This document shows, piece by piece, positions 25,259 to 35,626 of a stretch of 41,701 bases of DNA (position 1 is the first letter of the stretch; each line of letters begins with the position of its first letter). A program made the translations under genes and the position numbers. Source of the DNA: Phycisphaerales bacterium (GTDB lineage Bacteria; Planctomycetota; Phycisphaerae; Phycisphaerales; SM1A02); assembly GCA_009692015.1 (NCBI GenBank), contig SIAB01000003.1, forward strand, positions 1 through 41,701. The letters run 5' to 3'. The notes beneath the pieces were generated by a model that saw only the letters and a program-made list of their open reading frames with translations, did not search any database and was not told where the DNA came from.

Positions 25259-27270
25259 GCAAAGACCTTCATCCGCGCTGGACACTGCGCCGCAGATTGG
25301 TCGCGATGATTGGCGCACCACTGCTCGTCACATTTTGCATCGTCATTGCTGTGCAGTTCTCGTCGCAACGCGAGCAAGTCATCGATGGACTGCGCCAAGC
25401 GACCCTTGCCGACGCGATAGCATCAAGCTTGCGTATCGACGGCGAGTTTCTGTGTGTGGCACAGGCGGTCGAGTCGCGGGTGGCCGTGCTGGGATGGATG
25501 AGCGATCAACTTACTCCGATCGACTCGCAACTCTCACGCGATCGCATCATGCGATTGCTGCGGGCTGATCTCGAGACCAATCACTTTATCTTTGGTGCGG
25601 CGATCGCATTCGATCCTGGTAGCCCAGCAACGGCGCCAGGTGGGTATGCCCCGTACGTCTGTCGGACAGTGGCTGCAAATGGGCAGACTGATCAACAAGA
25701 CTTTCGCACCCTCGATCTCGCTCTTTCGCAGAAGTACGCCGATGAGCCGTGGTTTCGAGATGCGGCGGTCCATCCCAATGGATTCTGGACCGAACCATAT
25801 TTCGACAAGGGTGGCGGCGACGTACTCATGGTCACCTATGCGCAGAGCGTCAAGGCGCAGACAGGAGTGCCAGCCGCGGTTGCCACCGCCGACGTTTCAC
25901 TGCGCGACATTCGTCGCTGGATGAAGCAAGTGAGCGGCGGAAAAGCCGCTGCATTCGCCATCGTCTCGGCGGGCAACAAGTTCATTTCGTCTCCAAAGTC
26001 GATGGCGCTGATGCAGGGCATCGACGACTTCACGGCGGGCTCACTTGAACATAGTGTTCTCAAAGCAACCGCAGCGTTTCGACGGGGTGGCGCCGAGTTC
26101 GTGCGATCGGGAAGTAGTAGTCCCTACTCGTTCGATGGAACCCGCATGGTGTTAGTCACGATGCCAACGACTAACTGGGTGTTCGTCGGTTTTTTCCCAG
26201 AGGCGCAAGTCGTTCCGGTAGTGCTGCGAGCGTTGGCATTCGGTCCAGGAGTCGTGCTTGTTGGCGTGCTAGTTGCCTTGACGATCGTGTGGTTTGGGGC
26301 CAATACAGTCGTGCAGCCGCTACGCGGAGTTACCGCGGCACTTGCGCGGTTGGCGACGGGAGATCTGGCGGCGCGTGCTCCGATGACGGCTCGCCGCGAT
26401 GAAATCGGCGTCTTGTCACGGGCGTTCAATCGGATGGGTGACGCACTGCAGTCGGCGATCGCCGAGCGCGAGAGTGCGACGGTGAAACGCCTGGCAGTCG
26501 AGGCACAGGTCGGGGCCGCGCGCGCAATTCAACGTTTACTCTTGCCTGCAAACACAGGCGATGACGAGCAAGAGACGATGCGCTCGACGCGCGAGTTCGC
26601 CGGGGTGGTGTTGAGCGGATACAGCGAACCAGCGGGCGAGATTGCGGGAGACTTTTTTGACTGGTTTGCCCGCAGCGATGGCACGGTGGTGGTGATGATC
26701 GCCGATGTCTGCGGCAAGGGGATGGCCGCAGCGATGATGATGGCGGTGAGTCGCACACTGCTTCGCACGAGCGCGATGGAGGCGAGCGACCCCGGCGAGG
26801 CGCTCGCAACGATCAACAGCGAGTTGATCGCCCAAGCGCCACAGTCGAAGTTCATGACAGGAATCCTGCTCTATATAGATGCGTCCACGGGAGTGATTCG
26901 CTATTCGAACGCGGGGCATCCAATGCCGCTGTTGGTTGCTCGTGATGGCGCGGTACGCGAAGTGATGGCGGCGACAGGAACCGTGCTCGGCATTCAATCG
27001 ATCGAGCTGTGGACCACCAGCGCAATCACCATGAACCACGGCGAGAGTCTCGTGCTCTTTTCGGATGGCGTGACCGAGGCGATGGTTCGCGACGATGACG
27101 TCGAGAACATGTTTGGATCGCAGCGCGCGATCGCCGCAGTTTCGGCGGTGCCTCGGGGTGGTGATGGCAACGCCGAGCAGCTCGGGCGGGCGCTTGTGGC
27201 CGCGGTTGAGGCATTCAGTTGCGGAAACCGCCATGATGATCTGACGGTTGTCACGGTGGCGCGCACGTGA
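25246..27270 (+). CDS. Cache-HAMP-SpoIIE membrane protein phosphatase (PP2C type)
   Basis: This 674-residue sensor phosphatase has one helix at about 21-40, a large periplasmic Cache-like domain (about 45-330; YADEPWFRDA, YFDKGGGDVLMVTYAQSV), a second helix at about 335-357 and a HAMP segment (about 358-412). A coiled coil is followed by a SpoIIE/PP2C domain (about 440-672). The PP2C domain keeps the metal acid residues in PAGEIAGDFFDWF, VMIADVCGKGMAAA and SDGVTEAMV. It probably dephosphorylates an anti-sigma antagonist or similar protein in response to a periplasmic ligand. The start lies within the end of mgtE, so the two are coupled. No cognate anti-sigma factor is in the window. Confidence 0.88.
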   Translation: MDYLSKDLHPRWTLRRRLVAMIGAPLLVTFCIVIAVQFSSQREQVIDGLRQATLADAIASSLRIDGEFLCVAQAVESRVAVLGWMSDQLTPIDSQLSRDRIMRLLRADLETNHFIFGAAIAFDPGSPATAPGGYAPYVCRTVAANGQTDQQDFRTLDLALSQKYADEPWFRDAAVHPNGFWTEPYFDKGGGDVLMVTYAQSVKAQTGVPAAVATADVSLRDIRRWMKQVSGGKAAAFAIVSAGNKFISSPKSMALMQGIDDFTAGSLEHSVLKATAAFRRGGAEFVRSGSSSPYSFDGTRMVLVTMPTTNWVFVGFFPEAQVVPVVLRALAFGPGVVLVGVLVALTIVWFGANTVVQPLRGVTAALARLATGDLAARAPMTARRDEIGVLSRAFNRMGDALQSAIAERESATVKRLAVEAQVGAARAIQRLLLPANTGDDEQETMRSTREFAGVVLSGYSEPAGEIAGDFFDWFARSDGTVVVMIADVCGKGMAAAMMMAVSRTLLRTSAMEASDPGEALATINSELIAQAPQSKFMTGILLYIDASTGVIRYSNAGHPMPLLVARDGAVREVMAATGTVLGIQSIELWTTSAITMNHGESLVLFSDGVTEAMVRDDDVENMFGSQRAIAAVSAVPRGGDGNAEQLGRALVAAVEAFSCGNRHDDLTVVTVART

Positions 27271-27926
27271 GTGGGGGGTCGCTTCGCGCCTGCCGAGTCT
27301 GCGGCGCCGAGGCACTCATTGTGTTCATGGTGATTGATGGCAGCACATACTGGCGGTGCGAAGCTTGCCAGGCGACGCTGCTAGCCGAGGCGCATTTGCC
27401 AACTATCAGCCAAGAACGCGCGCGATATGAGTCGCACCACAATGATCCACACGATCTCGCATACTGCGCGTTTCTCAACAAAGTCGCGGCGCCGTTGATT
27501 GAACGGCTTGCGCCGGCGAAGTCAGGACTCGACTACGGATGTGGTCCAGGGCCGGCGCTTGCGCAGATGCTCACGCGAGCCGGGCACACGGTCGCGTTGT
27601 GGGATCCAATATTTTTCGCAGACAAAGCGGCGTTAGATGCAACATACGACTTCATTACCTGCACCGAAGTCGTCGAGCACTTTCATCAACCGCGCAGTGA
27701 GTTCGCGCGACTCAACAGTCTGCTGCGACCGGGTGGATGGCTCGCCCTGATGACCACGCTTCAAACCGATGATGCCCGATTCGAGCAGTGGTACTACCGG
27801 CGTGATCCAACGCACGTGACGTTCTATCGCGCCTTCACGATGCGACACATTGCCGCGCAGTGCGGTTGGCAGTGCGAGATGCCCGCGAACAACGTGGTGA
27901 TGATGCGTAAGGGCACTCAGGAATAG
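27267..27926 (+). CDS. Class I SAM-dependent methyltransferase with N-terminal zinc ribbon
   Basis: This 219-residue protein has four cysteines, Cys9, Cys12, Cys31 and Cys34 (two CxxC pairs), that form a zinc ribbon. A methyltransferase domain follows, with the SAM motif [12 protein letters not shown] near 88-99, a CTEVVEHF motif IV near 128-135 and [12 protein letters not shown] near 150-161. This type methylates small molecules or surface sugars; the substrate is unknown. It starts with GTG, whose G precedes the TGA of the phosphatase gene (4-bp GTGA overlap). Its last 10 bp overlap the end of gcvP on the other strand. Confidence 0.83.
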   Translation: MSGGSLRACRVCGAEALIVFMVIDGSTYWRCEACQATLLAEAHLPTISQERARYESHHNDPHDLAYCAFLNKVAAPLIERLAPAKSGLDYGCGPGPALAQMLTRAGHTVALWDPIFFADKAALDATYDFITCTEVVEHFHQPRSEFARLNSLLRPGGWLALMTTLQTDDARFEQWYYRRDPTHVTFYRAFTMRHIAAQCGWQCEMPANNVVMMRKGTQE

Positions 27927-30856
27927 GAGCTCATCCCGTCGCATGTGCACACGAGATTGCGATCGCCATATGGATTGTCGACGCGCCCGACCGCTGGCCA
28001 GAACTTGAACTCCTTGATCCACGGCGCCGGATAGGCCGCCTGCTCGCGCGAGTAGGCGTGCGTCCACGTATCGCTGCTCACCGCCGCAGCCGTGTGTGGA
28101 GCGTGCTTGAGCGGATTGTCGTTGCGGTCCATCGAACCCATTTCGACGGCGCGAATCTCTTGACGAATGGCAATCAGCGCATCGCAGAATCGATCTAGCT
28201 CAGCCTTCGACTCTGACTCGGTCGGTTCGATCATCAGCGTGCCAGGAACCGGCCAACTCATCGTTGGCGCGTGGAATCCATAATCCATCATGCGCTTGGC
28301 AACATCATCAATCTTGATGCCCGCGCTCTTCTCGAAGCCGCGAAAATCTAAGATGAACTCGTGCGCGCAGCGACCATGCTGGTTGGTGTAGAGCACGTCG
28401 TAGTGGCTCTTAAGCCGCGCCGCCATGTAGTTGGCGTTGAGAATCGCAACCTCGGTGGCGCGCCGCAATCCATTGGCCCCCATCATTGCGATGTACATCC
28501 ACGAAATCAACAGGATCGACGCACTTCCATAGGGCGCGGCGGCAATTGGCCCGATCGCATGACGACCAGCAGAATCGGGACGCATCACAGGATGCCCCGG
28601 TAGGAAGTCTTTCAAGTGCGCCGCAACGCCGATGGGTCCCATGCCTGGGCCGCCGCCGCCGTGTGGAATACAAAAAGTCTTGTGCAAGTTGAGATGGCAC
28701 ACATCAGCGCCGATCTTGCCAGGGCTCGTGAGACCAACCTGTGCATTCATGTTGGCGCCATCCATATAGACCTGACCGCCACTGGCGTGAACGATGGCGC
28801 ACGCTTGAGTGATCGTCTCTTCGAACACGCCGTGCGTTGATGGATAGGTGATCATGACCGCCGCGAGATTCGCCGCATGCAGTTGCGCCTTCGCTTCGAG
28901 ATCGGCGAGATCGATGTTGCCAGCGGCATCACAACCAACAGGCACGACTTTCATTCCGGCAACAACGGCGCTTGCGGGATTTGTTCCGTGCGCAGAGACA
29001 GGAATCAAACAGACATCGCGGTGGGCATCGCCGCGGTGCTCGTGGTAGGCGCGAATCACGAGCAATCCCGCATACTCGCCTTGTGATCCAGCATTCGGCT
29101 GCAAACTCATGCCTGCAAACCCGGTGAGTTCGCAGAGCCAATTCTCGAGTGTGCGAAAGACTTCGGCGTATCCCCGCCACTGATCGCGGGGAGCGAAAGG
29201 ATGCATCTGCCCGAACTGCGGCCAGGTCACCGGAACCATCTCGCTCGTCGCGTTCAACTTCATTGTGCACGAGCCGAGCGTGATCATCGAGTGCACGAGG
29301 CTGAGGTCTTTCGAGGCGAGTCGATTGATGTAGCGCAACATCTCGTGCTCGCCGTGGTAGCGGGTGAACACATCCTGCTGCATGAACGGCGTCGTGCGCG
29401 CGAAGACGGGTGGAATGCACGAGAGTGGGGCATCGACGGATGCCGCGGTGGGCGGCCGTTTGCAACCAGAAAAGACCTGCACTAGCAGCTCGACTTCGGC
29501 GAGCGTGGTTGCTTCATCGAGTGTGACGCCGAGCGTGTCGTCGCCGTATGTGCGCAGATTGAGTCCGCGACTCGCCGCGGTTGCGAGCACATCGCCGCAA
29601 GTGAATCCACCGCCAACTCTCACCCGCAGCGTGTCGAAGAATGCGCCGCTGCCGCAGTCGTGGCCGAGCGCGCCGAGCGAGCGGGCGAGTGTGAGTGTGA
29701 GCGCGTGCACGCGCTGTGCAATCTTGGTGAGCCCAGCGGGTCCGTGATAGACGCCGTACATGCCAGCCATTACGGCGAGCAGAACTTGCGCGGTGCATAT
29801 GTTCGATGTTGCGCGGTCGCGCTTTATGTGCTGCTCGCGGGTTTGGAGCGCCATGCGCAGGGCGCGGTTGCCGTGCACATCACGTGAAACACCGATGATT
29901 CGCCCGGGAAGCTTGCGCACGTATGCGTCGCTTGTCGCGATGAACGCGGCGTGCGGTCCACCAAATCCCATTGGAACGCCGAAGCGCTGTGCACTTCCAA
30001 CGGCGATATCGGCTCCCCACGACGCGGGCGAAGCAAGCACAACGAGCGCCAGTGGATCGCAAGCCGCGACGAGCAGCGCCCCCGCACCATGCGATTTCGT
30101 GGCGAGCGACTTGTAACACTCGATGCGACCATCCGTCGTTGGGTATTGCACGAGCACACCGCAGAACGCATCAGATGGTTCGAACTTCGCTGGATTGCCA
30201 ACAACCATTTCTATGCCGAGCCATTTCGCGCGCATCTCAACGACCGCAATCGTCTGGGGATGGCAATCCTCAGCAACGAAAAACTTGCGGCGACTCTCGC
30301 CGGCAATCGATAGGCACATGTGCATCGCTTCGGCAGCAGCGGTTCCCTCGTCGAGTAGCGATGCGCCGCAGAGTGGCAAGCCCGTCAAGTCTGCAATCAT
30401 CGTTTGAAAATTGAGCAGCGCCTCGAGCCGCCCCTGCGCAACCTCGGCTTGGTAAGGCGTGTACGCCGTGTACCACGCCGGATTCTCAAGGATGTTTCGC
30501 AAGATCACGCCTGGCACAATCGTGTCGACGTAACCCATCCCGATGAATGATCGATTGACGATGTTGCGTTCACCAAGCGCCCGCAGCGCCGCGAGCGTCT
30601 CAGCCTCACCCCGCTCAGCGAGCGCCGCGGTGTTGGTCGGATCATCGATAACAACCGCGCTCTTGAGCCGAATCGAATGGGGAATCGTCGCGGTGATGAG
30701 CGCATCAAGCGATGCAAACCCAATCGCGCCGAGCATCGTGGCGATGTCGCCATCACTAAGTCCAATGTGTCGCCGCACAAACGTGTCGGTGGGATCGAGC
30801 GGGCGAGTTGCGGGTGATGAGCTGATGTTGGTACGCGAAGAGTCGAGCATGGACAT
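27917..30856 (-). CDS. gcvP: Glycine dehydrogenase (decarboxylating), P-protein of the glycine cleavage system
   Basis: This 979-residue single-chain P-protein has an N-terminal half with [25 protein letters not shown] and [20 protein letters not shown]. In the C-terminal half the pyridoxal phosphate Lys726 lies in [18 protein letters not shown]. It decarboxylates glycine and passes the aminomethyl group to lipoyl GcvH. The genes for T, H and L proteins are not in the window. The start at 30856 is one of two nearby ATGs (the other at 30850). TATACT lies 10 nt upstream on the minus strand. It converges on the methyltransferase with a 10-bp overlap and no room for a terminator. Confidence 0.96.
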   Translation of the reverse strand: MSMLDSSRTNISSSPATRPLDPTDTFVRRHIGLSDGDIATMLGAIGFASLDALITATIPHSIRLKSAVVIDDPTNTAALAERGEAETLAALRALGERNIVNRSFIGMGYVDTIVPGVILRNILENPAWYTAYTPYQAEVAQGRLEALLNFQTMIADLTGLPLCGASLLDEGTAAAEAMHMCLSIAGESRRKFFVAEDCHPQTIAVVEMRAKWLGIEMVVGNPAKFEPSDAFCGVLVQYPTTDGRIECYKSLATKSHGAGALLVAACDPLALVVLASPASWGADIAVGSAQRFGVPMGFGGPHAAFIATSDAYVRKLPGRIIGVSRDVHGNRALRMALQTREQHIKRDRATSNICTAQVLLAVMAGMYGVYHGPAGLTKIAQRVHALTLTLARSLGALGHDCGSGAFFDTLRVRVGGGFTCGDVLATAASRGLNLRTYGDDTLGVTLDEATTLAEVELLVQVFSGCKRPPTAASVDAPLSCIPPVFARTTPFMQQDVFTRYHGEHEMLRYINRLASKDLSLVHSMITLGSCTMKLNATSEMVPVTWPQFGQMHPFAPRDQWRGYAEVFRTLENWLCELTGFAGMSLQPNAGSQGEYAGLLVIRAYHEHRGDAHRDVCLIPVSAHGTNPASAVVAGMKVVPVGCDAAGNIDLADLEAKAQLHAANLAAVMITYPSTHGVFEETITQACAIVHASGGQVYMDGANMNAQVGLTSPGKIGADVCHLNLHKTFCIPHGGGGPGMGPIGVAAHLKDFLPGHPVMRPDSAGRHAIGPIAAAPYGSASILLISWMYIAMMGANGLRRATEVAILNANYMAARLKSHYDVLYTNQHGRCAHEFILDFRGFEKSAGIKIDDVAKRMMDYGFHAPTMSWPVPGTLMIEPTESESKAELDRFCDALIAIRQEIRAVEMGSMDRNDNPLKHAPHTAAAVSSDTWTHAYSREQAAYPAPWIKEFKFWPAVGRVDNPYGDRNLVCTCDGMSSYS

Positions 30857-30866
30857 GGGTTCACGG

Positions 30867-30872
30867 AGTATA
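30867..30872 (-). promoter_or_regulatory. -10 element for gcvP
   Basis: TATACT lies 10 nt before the ATG at 30856, with no ribosome site between. The divergent box for the peptidase gene lies 22 bp away, so the two promoters share the 50-bp intergenic region. Confidence 0.45.
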
Positions 30873-30893
30873 GGAAGGGGGGGTCAGACAACC

Positions 30894-30899
30894 TATAGT
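30894..30899 (+). promoter_or_regulatory. -10 element for the M28 peptidase unit (leaderless type)
   Basis: TATAGT is followed by 7 nt and the ATG at 30907. It also overlaps an in-frame GTG at 30898, which makes that GTG an unlikely start. Confidence 0.5.
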
Positions 30900-30906
30900 G
30901 CGCTCA

Positions 30907-33024
30907 ATGACAAACGTCACTCATCGGTTTCGTACATCGCCAGCCTTGGTTGTCGCAGCGCTCGTATTAACCTCGTTCACATCCGCGCAAGACGCTGCGC
31001 CCGACCTCGCGCCCGCGCCCACGCTCATCGATGCGAAGCCAACATCAAAGATCATCGAAGGACGGGTCAATCCGTATTCGTACAACCCAAAGAACACCGA
31101 TGGACACACCGACGTCGATCTGCGCAGCATCTTCGAGGGTCTCGGCCCAATCGCGACTGATTGGTATCAGCACGTGCTCACACTTTCAAATCCGTTTTTC
31201 GAGGGACGCGTGCCCGCATCGCGCGGAAGTGTGATCGCCGGCGAGTACATCGAGTTCTATTTCAAGCAGGCGGGTCTTGAGCCGGCGTTTCCTGCGATGA
31301 GTGTTGATCCATCCAAGAATGATGGATCGATCATCGTCGCCGCATCGATCGAGGGTGCCACGCCACCACCATCGTCACCATCGACCCATCCAGAGTGGAC
31401 GAGTTGGCGGCAACAATTCGAATTGGCGGGCGCTGGTCCAAAGCTTGTCAGCGCGAGTGCAACGTGGGCAAACGCAACCGCTGCGCCAACACCACTCGGG
31501 CGTGGATCCGCCTTCTCTGTGCTTGGAAACAGCGCATCTGGCAAAGTCACTGGCCCAGTTTCGTTCGCGGGGTACGCGATCACCGAGGGCAAAGATGGCT
31601 ACACATCATTCGGCGAGAGCAAGGAAGATTTCGCTGGTCGCATCGTGATGTTCATGCGCTACGAGCCACTTGATGATGAAGGACGCAGCCTCTGGGCAGA
31701 CCGGCGATTCAGCCCATCGGCAGCGGTGGCGCCAAAGATGGAAGCCATGGTTGCCCGCAACCCCGCGGCGATCATCATGGTGAATCCTCCTGGTGCGCGC
31801 GATGGCCGCACGACACTAGAGAACAGTGAAACCAGCCGATTCGGTGGCCGGCTCGCCGTGCCAGTGATTCAGATGTCGGCCCAAGCGGCTGATGAACTTA
31901 TTCGCGCGGCTGATTCGCAGGGTCGATCGCTGATGGATCTGCGAAAACTCTGCGACCAGGGCCAACTGAAACCGCTGAACTTTCGTGACGACGTAAAAGT
32001 CTCGATAGAGGCAGAACTCACCGACGGCGTCATCCAAACGCACAATCTCGGCGGGGTACTGCGCGGCAAAGGATCGCTCGCCGATCAGTGGGTGATCATC
32101 GGCGCGCACTACGACCACGTCGGATTCGGTTTCTACGGCGCCGATCCATCCAATCGTGGCAAGTTGCATCCTGGGGCAGACGACAACGCATCGGGCACAG
32201 CTGCGATGCTCTGTCTCGTGAAAAAACTCGCTGCCTTCTACCAATCCGACGCCGCCCCAACTGAGATGCGCTCGGTGCTCTTCATGGGATTCAGCGCCGA
32301 AGAGGTTGGACTCGACGGCAGCGACTACTGGACGAAGAATCCGACGCTCAAGAATGAACAAGTGCAAGCGATGATCAACCTTGACATGGTGGGTCGTATG
32401 CGCAACGACGAGCTCGCCATCGGCGGCACCGCGACTGCCAAAGATTTCATGAATGACCTGCGTCCTCTGTTCGAAGCGAGCGGGCTCACGATTCGCGCCG
32501 ATCCATCGGGGCGCGGTCCAAGTGACCATGCGAGTTTCTATCGGGCGGGAATTCCAGTGCTGTTTTTGTTCACCGGATCACACGACGACTATCACAAGCC
32601 AACCGACTTTGGATACACGGTGAATCCGCAGGGTGCGGCGCGGGTCGTTGAGTTGACCGATGCACTGCTCAAGATGATGGCGACGCGCCCAGAAAAGTTT
32701 GAGTTCGCTTCGACTGATGGCATCGCAACAACTGGCCGCCAGACTGGTGCGAAGGTTCGATTCGGGGTGATGCCGGGGTATGGCGAGAGCGACGCCGAAG
32801 GTGTCAAGGTCGAAGGCGTGAGCGCCGAGACGAGCGCGTCCGATGCCGGCATTGTCGCGGGCGATCTCTTGATTGGATGGGGGGAGAGCGCGCTGACTGG
32901 TCCGGCAGATCTCATGGCGCGACTGCGCGAACAAAAGCCTGGCGACGTTGTGAAGGTGAAACTAAAGCGCGGCAGCGAAGAGATCGTCGTTGAGGTCACG
33001 CTGCGTGCGGCGAAGTCGGAGTAA
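30907..33024 (+). CDS. Secreted M28 metallopeptidase with protease-associated insert and C-terminal PDZ domain
   Basis: This 705-residue protein has a signal peptide (about 1-27, ending TSAQ), a PA-like insert (about 195-340) and the M28 zinc peptidase core. Zinc ligands are His401 (AHYDH), the bridging Asp425 (GADDNASG), the acid pair Glu465/466 (SAEEVG), Asp in NLDMVGR and His in SHDDYHKPTD. A PDZ domain occupies the last 100 residues (GVSAETSASDAGIVAGDLLIGW). This is an aminopeptidase-type enzyme acting outside the inner membrane. Fusion to PDZ is seen in several environmental M28 proteins. It is followed by the GH95 gene 3 bp after its stop. Confidence 0.9.
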   Translation: MTNVTHRFRTSPALVVAALVLTSFTSAQDAAPDLAPAPTLIDAKPTSKIIEGRVNPYSYNPKNTDGHTDVDLRSIFEGLGPIATDWYQHVLTLSNPFFEGRVPASRGSVIAGEYIEFYFKQAGLEPAFPAMSVDPSKNDGSIIVAASIEGATPPPSSPSTHPEWTSWRQQFELAGAGPKLVSASATWANATAAPTPLGRGSAFSVLGNSASGKVTGPVSFAGYAITEGKDGYTSFGESKEDFAGRIVMFMRYEPLDDEGRSLWADRRFSPSAAVAPKMEAMVARNPAAIIMVNPPGARDGRTTLENSETSRFGGRLAVPVIQMSAQAADELIRAADSQGRSLMDLRKLCDQGQLKPLNFRDDVKVSIEAELTDGVIQTHNLGGVLRGKGSLADQWVIIGAHYDHVGFGFYGADPSNRGKLHPGADDNASGTAAMLCLVKKLAAFYQSDAAPTEMRSVLFMGFSAEEVGLDGSDYWTKNPTLKNEQVQAMINLDMVGRMRNDELAIGGTATAKDFMNDLRPLFEASGLTIRADPSGRGPSDHASFYRAGIPVLFLFTGSHDDYHKPTDFGYTVNPQGAARVVELTDALLKMMATRPEKFEFASTDGIATTGRQTGAKVRFGVMPGYGESDAEGVKVEGVSAETSASDAGIVAGDLLIGWGESALTGPADLMARLREQKPGDVVKVKLKRGSEEIVVEVTLRAAKSE

Positions 33025-33027
33025 CGC

Positions 33028-35577
33028 GTGCGCGCGCTGACACTCGTTGCGGTTGCGTTCGGATTGCAAGCGCCAGCAGTAGTGCCGCCACTTGCGCCAC
33101 CGCCACCACGCGTCACGATCGTCGCATCAGATGATGTGGCACCGCCAGGAGTCGTGCTCTGGTACAGCAAGCCCGCAGAAGCGTGGACGCAAGCGCTTCC
33201 GGTGGGCAATGGACGACTCGGCGCGATGATCTTTGGCGGCGTTCGTGAAGAGCGCATTCAACTGAACGAAGACTCACTCTGGGAAGGCAACGGCAATCGC
33301 GAGACGACTCCGCAGTCGGCTGGAAGTCTCGCACGAATTCGCGAACTGCTCTTCGACGGACACGTGCATCAGGGGCAAGATCTCGCCGCGCAGACGATGA
33401 TGCGTTCGACGACGAGCGACTCGTATCAGACGCTTGGCGACTTGCGGCTCGAGTCGCCACTTTCGATCGACGCGACCGACTATCGCCGCGGGCTCGACCT
33501 CTCGACGGGAGTTGCGGTCACCGCGTGGCGCGACCGCGAGGCGCAGTATGTGCGCACGGTCTACGCATCGCATGCGGTCAACGCGATCATCATTCGACAC
33601 GAGAGTGACGAGCGCGAGGGAGTGTTTCTGAAGATCGCACTCGATCGCCCCCCCTCGAGTGCTGGATGCGCGCTGACGATTACGAGTGAAGTGCTCGGCG
33701 AGCGGGGGGTGATTCGCCTGCGCGCCGCAACCGACCCCGACCCCGCAGTTGGCGTGCGGTTTGGCAGTGACATCTTCATCGAACTCGAAGGTGGATCGCT
33801 GGCCGTCGATGGCAATGCGATCGTCGTGCGGGCATCCAACGCGGTCAACATCATCGTTGTGGCGGCGACAGACTTTCCATACGTGGGCGATCAGCGCCGC
33901 GCCGCACTCGCCGCACTGCGAGCTGGCACGCCCGTGGCGCGTCCCAGTGTCGAAGCACTGCTTGCGCAGACGATCGCGACTCTTCCAAGCGAGCGTCGTC
34001 AACTGCGAGAGGATCACGAACGCGCTTGGCGCACGCTCTTCGATCGATTCGATCTTGAACTTGGACCACCCAACGTCGAGGCTGAGCAACTGCCCACCGA
34101 TGAGCGACTGCAACTGGTGCGGGCGAATGCGCAGGCCAGCGATCCTGGACTCATCACGCTCTACACGCAATACGCACGCGCACTGCTCATGTCATCGAGC
34201 GTTCGGGGCGGTTTACCCGCCAATTTACAGGGCATTTGGTGCACTGATCTCGAAGCGCCGTGGAACGCGGACTATCACATCAATATCAACTTGCAGATGA
34301 ACTACTGGCCCGCCGAGGTGCTCAACATTGCGCCGACGGTTGATCCGGTGATTGACTTTCTCGATCGGCTCGCTGTACGCGGCGAAGAGGTTGCTCGCAC
34401 GATGTATGGGGCAAATGGTTGGATGGCACATCACGCAACCGATGCCTGGTGCAGTGCGGTGCCAATGGGGCCGCACACCGTATGGGGTTTGTGGCCGCAC
34501 GGCGGTGGATGGATGACGCAGACCGTGCACGATCATTGGGACTTCAGTCGCGATGATGAGTTCTTGCGCACACGGGCATTTCCACTTCTGCGTGGCGCGG
34601 CTGAGTTCTACCTCGACTATCTCACAGTCGACGCTGCGAGTGGAAAACTCGTGAGTGGTCCGAGTTCGTCTCCCGAAAACTCGTTTCGACTTCCTGATGG
34701 ATCGACTGCCGACACCGGCATGGGCAACACGATGGACCAGATGATCATCCACGACCTCTTCGCGAATCTGATCGAAGAGGCGACGGCGATGGGTGCCGAT
34801 GGGATGAATGATCCGGTGGTCGTTCGCGCAATCGCGGCGATCGCGAAACTCAAGCCACCGGCGATTGGTGCCGATGGTCGCATCATGGAATGGGCAGATG
34901 CATGGGATGAATCAGAGCCCGGCCATCGTCACATGAGTCATCTCTTTGGCGTGCATCCAGGAAGACAGATCACGCCAGAAGAGAGTCCGGCGCTCATGGC
35001 CGCCGCCCGAAAGTCGCTCGAGTTTCGCCTTGCCCACGGCGGCGGGCACACTGGATGGAGCCGCGCCTGGCTCGTGAGCATGTTCGCGCGATTGAAGGAT
35101 GGCCCGCAAGCGTGGCAGCACATGCAGATGCTTGTGAGCAAGAGCACGCTGCCGAATCTGTTTGACGACCATCCACCATTTCAGATCGATGGAAACTTTG
35201 GCGGAGCCGCTGGAGTGGCCGAGATGCTCGTGCAGTCGCACCGCGAAGTCGGCGAGGGTGCCGACCGTGGACATGTGCTCGAGCTGCTTCCGGCGCTTCC
35301 TGCGCAGTGGTCACGGGGATCGGTGCGCGGACTTCGCGCGCGCGGTGCTGTGGCGATCGACATGCTCTGGACGGAGGGCGCACTCTTGCTGGCGACGATT
35401 CAGACCAGTGGCAGCGAGCCGCTGCGCGTCGCGTGGAGCGAGCAGCAACCGCTTCCCACGATTCTGCGGGCGAGTGATTCGATTGTGATTACCCCCGAGC
35501 GATTTGGAAACTGGCTACTCGTTGCCCCGGCCGGCAAGCGAGAGACATTTCGCATCTCGCAGTTACCAGTGAAGTGA
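33028..35577 (+). CDS. Glycoside hydrolase family 95 (alpha-L-fucosidase-type)
   Basis: This 849-residue protein has a short signal peptide and the GH95 three-part layout: N-terminal beta domain (about 40-280), linker, and (alpha/alpha)6 barrel (about 330-770) with a C-terminal beta cap. Catalytic-site matches to the bifidobacterial 1,2-alpha-L-fucosidase are clear: Asn419 and Asn421 in YHININLQMNYWP, Glu550 in SSPENSF and Asp721 in QIDGNFGG. It is predicted to invert alpha-linked fucose or a related sugar (some members use galactose). The start is GTG 33028, 3 bp after the peptidase stop, so both exported enzymes come from one mRNA. This suggests breakdown of fucosylated glycoprotein or algal polysaccharide. 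Confidence 0.92.
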   Translation: MRALTLVAVAFGLQAPAVVPPLAPPPPRVTIVASDDVAPPGVVLWYSKPAEAWTQALPVGNGRLGAMIFGGVREERIQLNEDSLWEGNGNRETTPQSAGSLARIRELLFDGHVHQGQDLAAQTMMRSTTSDSYQTLGDLRLESPLSIDATDYRRGLDLSTGVAVTAWRDREAQYVRTVYASHAVNAIIIRHESDEREGVFLKIALDRPPSSAGCALTITSEVLGERGVIRLRAATDPDPAVGVRFGSDIFIELEGGSLAVDGNAIVVRASNAVNIIVVAATDFPYVGDQRRAALAALRAGTPVARPSVEALLAQTIATLPSERRQLREDHERAWRTLFDRFDLELGPPNVEAEQLPTDERLQLVRANAQASDPGLITLYTQYARALLMSSSVRGGLPANLQGIWCTDLEAPWNADYHININLQMNYWPAEVLNIAPTVDPVIDFLDRLAVRGEEVARTMYGANGWMAHHATDAWCSAVPMGPHTVWGLWPHGGGWMTQTVHDHWDFSRDDEFLRTRAFPLLRGAAEFYLDYLTVDAASGKLVSGPSSSPENSFRLPDGSTADTGMGNTMDQMIIHDLFANLIEEATAMGADGMNDPVVVRAIAAIAKLKPPAIGADGRIMEWADAWDESEPGHRHMSHLFGVHPGRQITPEESPALMAAARKSLEFRLAHGGGHTGWSRAWLVSMFARLKDGPQAWQHMQMLVSKSTLPNLFDDHPPFQIDGNFGGAAGVAEMLVQSHREVGEGADRGHVLELLPALPAQWSRGSVRGLRARGAVAIDMLWTEGALLLATIQTSGSEPLRVAWSEQQPLPTILRASDSIVITPERFGNWLLVAPAGKRETFRISQLPVK

Positions 35578-35626
35578 GTGGTACGCACTGCTTGGCTCGC
35601 TGCCAAACCCAACTTCAATTCTGGCT

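Noticed and set aside
35578-35626. Hairpin TTGGC/GCCAA between GH95 and nuoA as a bidirectional terminator
   Set aside because: The stem is five base pairs and there is no T run on either side.
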